A stretch of 11,679 nt of DNA, taken from positions 1 to 11,679 of the forward strand of contig JAGLFE010000510.1 of the NCBI GenBank assembly GCA_023144675.1, read 5' to 3'. The translations under genes were made by a program, and so were the position numbers. The stretch comes from Thiomargarita sp. Its GTDB lineage: Bacteria; Pseudomonadota; Gammaproteobacteria; Beggiatoales; Beggiatoaceae. This document shows positions 6,374 through 11,679 of this stretch, piece after piece (the stretch's first letter is position 1; every line of letters starts with the position of its first letter). Under the pieces are notes generated by a model that was not told where the DNA came from, made no database searches, and saw nothing but the letters and a program-made list of their open reading frames with translations.

Positions 6374-7310
6374 AGTTAAACCGACGCATGTAAAATTGTT
6401 GGTCTTGGTATTGTGTGGCTATGATTTTACCTGCCGCACATAATTCTTGAACAATTGACCAATCAGCTTGATTTTTTTCTAATAAAGCTTCAATTGCTTC
6501 TCGCCGCATCGGATGAACAGCGGTAATACTTAGTATATCTTCAGCAACATTGCCAGTAGAAGCAAAGGCATTGCCTTCATAGCCTGTCAAGTATTCAACA
6601 TTGGCTATTCGAGCATTGAGTATTTGATAAGCTTGATTTAATTCTGTTTCAGTAGGTGGCTGAATTGAGGAAATGGCTGGGGGACGGGTTGGAATTAGAA
6701 AATAGGCGGTTTGGGGTTGTAATTGTTGGATAAAATCGGCTATTTGATTAATTGAAGTTGCGCTAACATTACGCTTTCTAACTAGCATAGTTTCGGTAAC
6801 TAATTTGCCTGAATATTCTTTAGCAAATTCAAGCATGCCATTAAGTATGGTGGTTAGTTTAAGTTCGGAATGGGGAATATTGAGTTGCCGCCAAATTTTT
6901 TCTTCGATAGCATCTATTTTAAGCGATATCCAATCAGCTTTTTGTAAGGCATTACGTACTTGTGGTTGCCAAATAAGCGAGCCATTGGTAATAATCGCTA
7001 TTTTAATTCCTAATGGGCGTAATTGGTCTATAGTTGCTTCCAAGTCAAGGTCAAGTGTTGGTTCGCCATCAGGTACAAAAGATAAATGGTCTATATTTTC
7101 ACCATGTTGCTTTAATTTGGCAATTTGGGCTGTTACCTGTTGAACAACTAATTCGGTGCCGTAAAAATGGCGGCGTGTGATTTCTGTTTGTTTAGTTGTT
7201 CCGACTTGGCAATAGGTACAGTTATAGGTGCAGGCTTTCGGCGGTATATTGTTTATGCCTAAACTACGCCCGAGTCGCCTTGATGGTATTGGTCCGAATA
7301 CTATTTTCAT
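6372..7310 (-). CDS. Radical SAM protein of unknown function (COG0731-like)
   Basis: Protein of 312 residues. The cluster-binding motif is C27-x3-C31-x2-C34 (ACTYNCTYCQVG), which would hold a [4Fe-4S] cluster used to split S-adenosylmethionine. The GEPTL at 82-86 and IITNGSLIW at about 107-114 fit the SAM-binding strands. The opening GPIPSRRLGRSLGINNIPPK and the later RPP block are characteristic of the COG0731-type Fe-S oxidoreductase group, most of whose members have no established reaction. The final ~60 residues (about 252-312, DILSITAVHPMRREAIEALL onward) look like a small helical, possibly winged-helix, domain. The ATG at 7310 lies 5 bp past the BCCT stop, so the two are probably co-transcribed; no strong Shine-Dalgarno is visible. 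Its stop codon lies in the right arm of the 39-bp repeat. The fold is certain, the substrate unknown; membership of the wyosine-type Twy1 branch is not supported. Confidence 0.9.
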   Translation of the reverse strand: MKIVFGPIPSRRLGRSLGINNIPPKACTYNCTYCQVGTTKQTEITRRHFYGTELVVQQVTAQIAKLKQHGENIDHLSFVPDGEPTLDLDLEATIDQLRPLGIKIAIITNGSLIWQPQVRNALQKADWISLKIDAIEEKIWRQLNIPHSELKLTTILNGMLEFAKEYSGKLVTETMLVRKRNVSATSINQIADFIQQLQPQTAYFLIPTRPPAISSIQPPTETELNQAYQILNARIANVEYLTGYEGNAFASTGNVAEDILSITAVHPMRREAIEALLEKNQADWSIVQELCAAGKIIATQYQDQQFYMRRFN

Positions 7311-7315
7311 CGGTT

Positions 7316-9001
7316 TTAGTAGCCAGTTTCCTGTCGTAAAGATTTTATTAAACCATAAACCATTATTAAAATAATAAAGGAGAAGGGCAAGGCGACTATA
7401 ATTGAGGCGGTTTGTAGGGCTTGCAATCCTCCCATAACTAGTAACACTGTCGCCACCGAGCCTTCAATTATGCCCCATAATATGCGTTGTGAAATTGGTG
7501 GAGTTTTATTGCCATTAGAGATTATGGTACAAACTACTAAGGTGGCTGAATCTGAGGAGGTAATGAAGTAGGTGGCGATTAGCATGGTGGCAATTCCAGA
7601 GGCAATGGTACTCATAACGCCTACATTCATGGTTTCAAAGGTGGTATATAGGGCGATAGTTACGTCTGTTTTAACTGCCTCAACAATGCCTGCTTGCCCG
7701 ACTGCGGCAACTATAGTTCCAGTGCTATCAGTTACTTGGTTAATTAGTTCTAAATATATGGCAGTGCCACCAAAGAAACTTAGCCAAGTGAAGGCGAGTA
7801 AAGTTGGAACTAATAGTACACCTAGTATAAATTGTCGAATGGTTCGACCTCGTGATATACGAGCAATAAATATGCCGACAAATGGCGACCAAGCTATCCA
7901 CCATGCCCAATAGAATGTTGTCCACCAACCTTGCCAACCGCTATCTTTATAGGTATCAGTCCATAAACTGAGTGGTATAACTGCGGCTAAATAATCTCCT
8001 GTATTTTGCACTAAGGAATTCATTAAGTAGCGGGTTGGTCCCCAAATTAAAAAGAAGAATAGTAGTATTATACTTAAACTTAGATTGACGATGCTTAGTA
8101 TTTTAATTCCACGCCCGATTCCAGATACGGCAGACCAAGTTGCAATAATGGAAACTAGGAAGATTAGAATAACTAGATTGGTAGGAAAAGGCTTGTTAAA
8201 TTTGGTGGTTGCATTTTCAATACAGGTATTTTTTTCGAGTTCAGCAGATATTGGTAGGCAATTTTGTTCAATATAAGCATTTTTAGCTTTTAATTCAGTG
8301 GTTTTATAGGAATCGTAACCGAATAAATGGGCTAAACCAGTATCCATTTGTTGCGCTCCTAAACCTAATGAAGTGGCTAATCCAAATACTGTTCCAAAGA
8401 TGGCTAGAATGTCAACTGCGTGTCCGATTGGACCATAAATTTTGTCGCCAATTAAGGGGTAAAGTGCTGAACGAATCGTCAAAGGTAGTTTTTTACGATA
8501 TGAAAAATAGGCTAGTGATAAGCCAACAATCACGTATATTGCCCAAGGATGTAGTCCCCAATGTAAAAAAGTGAGTCGCATGGCAACTTCAGCGGCTTCG
8601 GTGGTTAATCCTTCTTGAATAAATGGGTTACTTTGAAAGTGATAAATAGGTTCAGCAATACTCCAAAATATTAGTCCAATTCCCATGCCAGCACTAAATA
8701 GCATCGCAAACCAAGCAAAGGTGCTAAATTCAGGCTTTTCGTCATCATCGCCTAAGCGTATATTCCCATAACGGCTAAATAGTAACCACAGGGTGAAAAA
8801 TAGAAAAAAGGCAACTACGCTAATATAATACCAATTTAGATTTAGAATAATTTTGTTTTTAAGTTGGTCAAAAATGCTGGATGCAGTTTCGGTCATAATT
8901 GCACCAAAAGCAACGAAAGCAACAATAACAATGATTGAAATAAAGGACATTGCTGGATTTAAATCTTTAAAAAAACCTGTTTTTGCTCGATAAATTGTCA
9001 T
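7316..9001 (-). CDS. BCCT family betaine/choline/carnitine-type transporter
   Basis: Inner-membrane secondary transporter of 561 residues with about 12 hydrophobic helices. Family hallmarks are the glycine-rich AGMGIGLIFWSIAEP (104-118), the tryptophan-rich signature about 356-374 (GWWTTFYWAWWIAWSPF), followed by GIFIARISRGRTIRQFILG, and TSSDSATLVV at 481-490. Members move quaternary ammonium compounds such as glycine betaine, choline or carnitine, usually with Na+ or H+, often in osmoprotection; the exact substrate cannot be read here. There is an unusually long hydrophilic insert at about 229-272 between the helices that correspond to TM5 and TM6, with two cysteines (C248, C260). The C-terminal tail is very short, unlike BetP, so BetP-style tail osmosensing is unlikely. 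The ATG at 9001 has an AAGGT ribosome site at 9007-9011 and a good promoter upstream. The gene leads a probable operon with the radical SAM gene. Confidence 0.95.
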   Translation of the reverse strand: MTIYRAKTGFFKDLNPAMSFISIIVIVAFVAFGAIMTETASSIFDQLKNKIILNLNWYYISVVAFFLFFTLWLLFSRYGNIRLGDDDEKPEFSTFAWFAMLFSAGMGIGLIFWSIAEPIYHFQSNPFIQEGLTTEAAEVAMRLTFLHWGLHPWAIYVIVGLSLAYFSYRKKLPLTIRSALYPLIGDKIYGPIGHAVDILAIFGTVFGLATSLGLGAQQMDTGLAHLFGYDSYKTTELKAKNAYIEQNCLPISAELEKNTCIENATTKFNKPFPTNLVILIFLVSIIATWSAVSGIGRGIKILSIVNLSLSIILLFFFLIWGPTRYLMNSLVQNTGDYLAAVIPLSLWTDTYKDSGWQGWWTTFYWAWWIAWSPFVGIFIARISRGRTIRQFILGVLLVPTLLAFTWLSFFGGTAIYLELINQVTDSTGTIVAAVGQAGIVEAVKTDVTIALYTTFETMNVGVMSTIASGIATMLIATYFITSSDSATLVVCTIISNGNKTPPISQRILWGIIEGSVATVLLVMGGLQALQTASIIVALPFSFIILIMVYGLIKSLRQETGY

Positions 9002-9059
9002 TTTTTACCTTTTTATAAGGTTATAATATTAAACTACTTTTATTGAATGGATAGGTTAA

Positions 9060-9088
9060 AATATAATCCTTTTTTATTTCTATGTCAA
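9060..9088 (-). promoter_or_regulatory. Strong sigma70 promoter for the BCCT-radical SAM operon
   Basis: On the - strand a perfect TTGACA (9083-9088) is followed by exactly 17 bases and TATATT (9060-9065; 5/6). Transcription should start near 9053, leaving a leader of about 52 nt that includes the AAGGT ribosome site. This is the best promoter match in the window. Confidence 0.7.
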
Positions 9089-9143
9089 GCCAAAATTTTA
9101 AAAAAATGTAACTATTTATATAGCTTATACCAACTTTTTATAA

Positions 9144-9233
9144 TATGATAATGTTGATGATTTGAATCATTTTGATTTAGTTAATGAAATGGAAGCTTGG
9201 CTAGTTGATAAAATCATTTATAAAAAAGTTTGA
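9144..9233 (+). pseudogene. Possible short coding remnant, unrecognised
   Basis: An open stretch of 29 codons ends at a TGA (9231-9233) and follows an in-frame TAA. It contains NHFDLVNEMEAWLVDKIIYK, which has a more protein-like composition than the surrounding AT-rich DNA. There is no suitable start except an internal ATG, no ribosome site and no family I recognise. It may be the tail of a decayed gene, or chance. Confidence 0.2.
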
Positions 9234-9363
9234 ATTATTAATTAGTTATAAACTAAAAAAGTAATTTGTAAAAATAAAATATAAAAAAAGCTTGCAATTT
9301 AAATAAACTAGATTATAATGTTTGCAGACCAGCTAGACAGAGTTTTGAAAACCATGTCAAGTA
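9234..9363. other. AT-rich non-coding stretch between transporter promoter region and transposase remnant
   Basis: With 9002-9143 this makes up the gene-free left half of the 708-bp gap between the BCCT and transglutaminase genes. Apart from the two promoter-like sites it shows short A/T runs, a small GTTTTGAAAAC palindrome at about 9342-9352 and a duplicated AAGTATC (9359-9365 and 9368-9374). No RNA gene or open frame of note is seen. Confidence 0.5.
9292..9319 (+). promoter_or_regulatory. Putative + strand sigma70 promoter reading towards the transposase remnant
   Basis: TTGCAA (9292-9297; 4/6) is followed by a 16-base spacer and a perfect TATAAT (9314-9319). The predicted start is near 9326. 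No credible + strand gene lies downstream; the transcript would run antisense through the IS630 remnant. It could drive a small RNA, be a relic, or be chance in AT-rich DNA. Confidence 0.35.
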
Positions 9364-9616
9364 TCAAAAGTATCTAATGAAAGGTAAGCCAGGAAGCCAC
9401 TGATATTTAATAAACTGCCAAAGAATTTCAATAGGATTCAAAGAGGGAAAATATTTAGGTAAAAAGCGAATAAAAAGCCCCTGTTGTTGCCATTTATGAA
9501 GCTTAGAAATAAATTTTTTACTCCACATTATCAAAGCACGCTATGATCACGTCTGTATTAACAGTGTCATCAAAACAAAATGGTTGACTGGTATCGCTAG
9601 GTTTAAAAGACCATTT
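9364..9616 (-). pseudogene. IS630-type transposase remnant (frameshifted, internally deleted)
   Basis: Two overlapping frames on the - strand recall one transposase. The upstream frame (9616-9518) contains SQPFCFDDTVNTDVIIACFD, matching the IS630-type block with an N-T-[DE]-V motif. The downstream frame (9525-9364, 53 residues) contains WSKKFISKLHKWQQQG, then FLPKYFPSLNPIEILW and QFIKYQWLP, which match the C-terminal block carrying the catalytic glutamate (LNxIE). A frame change falls near 9525 and roughly 30 residues between the two blocks, where the second catalytic Asp (DNA-x-x-H) normally sits, are largely missing. The N-terminal DNA-binding half is absent. Element ends and a TA target duplication were not identified. 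It is inactive; the family call rests on remembered motif patterns and is fairly secure. Confidence 0.75.
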
Positions 9617-9639
9617 TCATTTACTTTTGGACGTAAAAT

Positions 9640-9700
9640 CAGGTAGTCCTGAACAAAGTAGTGACGGTCTCAAAAGACCTAACAGGTTTAGGACTACCTA
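9640..9700. repeat. Nested hairpin repeat downstream of the transglutaminase gene
   Basis: AGGTAGTCCT (9641-9650) pairs perfectly with AGGACTACCT (9690-9699). Between them GGTCT-CAAA-AGACC (9666-9679) forms a second stem. Each outer arm is also a mini-palindrome (CAGG-TAGT-CCTG at 9640-9651; TAGG-ACTA-CCTA at 9689-9700). It begins 10 bp past the transglutaminase stop and could end its transcript, but no U-tract follows. It may equally be a dispersed REP-like repeat or a relic of an insertion-sequence end. Confidence 0.65.
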
Positions 9701-9709
9701 AAATCATAA

Positions 9710-11650
9710 TCATTTCCTCTCTGAAAGCTGTTTAAATCCTAAATTAACCTGTTTAGATAACTCAATTTTTTGTGATGATTTAAAATTAACTGGATCAAAA
9801 CGGCAAACTTGGTGCAATCGAACTGCTTGAAACAAAGAATCAGCTAGTTCAATTCGCAACAGCCAAGCATTTAAAGTTTCACCTGTTTGACGAACATAAC
9901 CAAGTTTTTCAAGCTGTTTAATTAACTGATAAAAAGCCGAATTTTGACCAGGGTAATGGTAAAAAAGCTTATTTTTCCTAGCGGTTAAACGCATTAGTTT
10001 GAATCTTTTATAAATTCGCCAAAGTAAAATTGTTAATAAAGGTAAAATTAACCACAATAGCCATTGATTACCAATTGACGATTGCCAACGCCATTGAGTA
10101 AATTTATAATAGCTCCAAGATATTAAATCATAAAATGGTGTTAACCAATATGTTGTTTGTTGCTCAATATTTAACCAATCGGCGGGCGTATTATCCACCA
10201 TTTGCCAATTTCCATTTATATAAGCCACTGTCCAAGCATGAGCATGCCGCTGACGTACTAGATAAGCTTGTTCAAGAAAACTAAATTCCTCAACTGCATA
10301 ACCAGAAACATAGCGCGAAGGAATTCCTGCCGCTCGTAATAATAAAGCGGTGGTAGTGGCAAAATACTCACAATGACCTGCTTGGCTATTAATTAAAAAA
10401 TGTTCTATTGGCGTTAAATCTTTTGGGGTGGCTGGAATAGAAAGGCTATATTTAAATCCAGCAAAAAAGTTCTTAATTTTATCAACTACTTGTAAAGCTG
10501 GCTGATTAAGTAAATTTAACTCCTTTGCCAATTGTGATAAATAAGGTTCGTTATTCGGTAAGCGTAAATCATCAACTGTAGGCGGTAAATCCAGTTGAAT
10601 TTTTGGAGAATAATAGGCGGTATATTCAATAAAATTTGTAGTTGCTTCGATTTTAACTGTGCCAAAATTATTGCGTAATATAGATGCTGCTGATATATCA
10701 TTAACTTGATAAGTATTATGCGGTAAAGCCAGTAAACCTTGACCATTGACTAAATAGCTGGATATATTCACCGAATCCGCCACAGAATAATTTAAATTAC
10801 CTGGTTTAAACTGCCAATTGCCATGATTTTTCTGCCAAACATCTACAAATTCATGTTTTCGAGTGCGCCAAGTGCTTTTAAAATAAACATTATAACTGGC
10901 AGTACGTAATAATAACGGTTGCGTTGTGCGTACTCTTAATATAATTTCATCAGATTGTTTTAAATCCCTAATATCACCGATAGCAGTATTTTGTTGATAA
11001 GGGTCTTTTAATAGCCGATTCTGAAACCAAGTCATTGCCCATTGTTCAACTTGAAGCTGTAAACGGGATAATCCCAATTGTTGAATATAAGCTATCAAAC
11101 CAACCGCAATTAATAAGCTTCCCCATAACCACACTGGATAACGCCTTGGACGTACTTTCCATAATCCCCAAGCAATAAGAATAGTCGTACTTAAAAAGTA
11201 CCAATCATTTTGGTTGACGCTAGTCGCTAATAAACAAACTAATAAATAGGGATAACTTAGATTGATTCGCTTTTGGGCTTTGCGATAGCCTATTTGTTTG
11301 GAATTAATATGACGGAGCATCAAAAATAAACTGCCTAAACGAATACTATTTTTGACACTATAATTTTGAGCGACCAGCAGTGGTAAAAATATGATGGGCA
11401 ACCAATTGAGTAACATCATCAAGCCATCAGCAGAATATTGAATTAATAAATAAACTGAGCTAATTAATAAACTGGCGGAAGTTAAATCGCTAAGGTGATT
11501 AAAATCTTTATTGGTTAAGAAATAACGTTCATTGCTCCAATTTGGAGCTTCTAAAATAATGGCGATTGGAATAGCAAATAAAATTAATTGACTTTGCCAG
11601 CCCCAAAATATTAGAGTTGTACCCAATAAAAAAATAGGAGGATTTAACAT
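9710..11650 (-). CDS. TgpA-type membrane-anchored transglutaminase-like protein
   Basis: Integral membrane protein of 646 residues. The N-terminal third holds several hydrophobic helices (about residues 3-35, 54-96, 133-164, 172-190), the DUF3488-like part. A large extracytoplasmic region follows with the transglutaminase-like core. The catalytic triad is visible: C427 in QAGHCEYFATT, H471 in RQRHAHAWTVAY and D486 in VDNTPADW, with RAAGIPSRYVSGYA between them. A last membrane helix at about 530-545 precedes a cytoplasmic DUF4129-like tail. TgpA proteins are usually encoded with MoxR ATPase and DUF58 genes; such partners would lie beyond the right edge. The physiological substrate is not established. 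The frame can be extended to a TTG at 11674 inside a dispersed repeat, but the ATG at 11650 (MLNPPIFLLG, leading straight into the first helix) is preferred. No Shine-Dalgarno is evident before either. Confidence 0.92.
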   Translation of the reverse strand: MLNPPIFLLGTTLIFWGWQSQLILFAIPIAIILEAPNWSNERYFLTNKDFNHLSDLTSASLLISSVYLLIQYSADGLMMLLNWLPIIFLPLLVAQNYSVKNSIRLGSLFLMLRHINSKQIGYRKAQKRINLSYPYLLVCLLATSVNQNDWYFLSTTILIAWGLWKVRPRRYPVWLWGSLLIAVGLIAYIQQLGLSRLQLQVEQWAMTWFQNRLLKDPYQQNTAIGDIRDLKQSDEIILRVRTTQPLLLRTASYNVYFKSTWRTRKHEFVDVWQKNHGNWQFKPGNLNYSVADSVNISSYLVNGQGLLALPHNTYQVNDISAASILRNNFGTVKIEATTNFIEYTAYYSPKIQLDLPPTVDDLRLPNNEPYLSQLAKELNLLNQPALQVVDKIKNFFAGFKYSLSIPATPKDLTPIEHFLINSQAGHCEYFATTTALLLRAAGIPSRYVSGYAVEEFSFLEQAYLVRQRHAHAWTVAYINGNWQMVDNTPADWLNIEQQTTYWLTPFYDLISWSYYKFTQWRWQSSIGNQWLLWLILPLLTILLWRIYKRFKLMRLTARKNKLFYHYPGQNSAFYQLIKQLEKLGYVRQTGETLNAWLLRIELADSLFQAVRLHQVCRFDPVNFKSSQKIELSKQVNLGFKQLSERK

Positions 11651-11657
11651 AATATAA

Positions 11658-11679
11658 TTGTAACTATCTACCAAGAAAT
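11658..11679. repeat. Dispersed repeat copy, identical to 6177-6198, running off the window
   Basis: The last 22 bases, containing GTAACTATCTACCAAGAAAT, are identical to 6177-6198 and in the same orientation. The match continues to the window edge, so the repeat may be longer. It lies 8-29 bp upstream of the transglutaminase ATG, as its counterpart lies 46-67 bp upstream of dnaG. Confidence 0.8.

Noticed and set aside
7572..7913. Open frames opposite or overlapping the large genes (e.g. 1177-1368, 2567-2863, 3842-4183, 5029-5340, 6805-7143, 7572-7913 on the + strand; 7740-7937, 10516-10746 on the - strand)
   Set aside because: All lie within strongly supported genes in other frames, have no ribosome sites and show skewed compositions typical of shadow frames.
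11651..11674. TTG start for the transglutaminase at 11674
   Set aside because: The TTG lies inside the dispersed repeat, so the extra eight residues are repeat-derived; the ATG at 11650 opens directly into the first membrane helix.
11638..11679. Promoter TTGGTA/TATATT upstream of the transglutaminase
   Set aside because: The same boxes as at dnaG are present but the spacer is only 12 bases and the -10 box abuts the start codon, so it is not a credible promoter for the ATG at 11650.

Overview
The window is AT-rich DNA from what looks like a gammaproteobacterium. RpoD has the gammaproteobacterial-type N-terminus (region 1.1 followed by the TTDPVRMYMREMGTV block), and DnaG has its zinc ligands at the same positions as the E. 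coli enzyme. The AT-richness, dispersed small palindromic repeats, a decayed IS630-type transposase and a large multidomain cyclase suggest a Beggiatoa/Thioploca/Thiothrix-like sulfur oxidiser (Thiotrichales). That placement is an inference from style, not from a search.

Layout. Bases 1-168 hold the 3' end of a + strand gene. All other genes read leftward (- strand). From right to left they are: a TgpA-type membrane transglutaminase (9710-11650); a 708-bp non-coding stretch with a hairpin-rich repeat, an IS630-type transposase remnant and two promoter-like sites; a BCCT transporter (7316-9001) with a strong sigma70-type promoter; a radical SAM protein of unknown function (6372-7310) only 5 bp behind it; a repeat-packed 240-bp intergenic region; DNA primase dnaG (4404-6131); rpoD (2356-4254) with its own probable promoter; and, 37 bp behind rpoD, a 707-residue signalling protein (195-2318).

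How the genes work together. dnaG-rpoD is the core of the macromolecular synthesis operon (priming of replication plus the housekeeping sigma factor), but rpsU, often found in front of dnaG, is not there. BCCT plus radical SAM form a probable two-gene operon. The signalling protein has the order receiver - PAS - coiled coil - class III adenylate cyclase - TPR-like - bacteriohemerythrin. Its active site carries the Lys/Thr pair of class IIIb (bicarbonate-responsive) cyclases, and all seven hemerythrin iron ligands are present. The architecture therefore predicts cAMP synthesis that integrates phosphorelay input, a PAS signal, inorganic carbon and oxygen. This is the most interesting gene in the window.

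The most interesting non-coding structure is the radical SAM-dnaG intergenic region. It holds a perfect 39-bp inverted repeat, an 18-bp perfect palindrome, and three copies of a GTAACTA..TACCAA motif. The motif recurs, with 22 identical bases, at the extreme right end of the window. One copy may supply the -35 box of the dnaG promoter. I see no tRNA, rRNA, riboswitch or CRISPR array.
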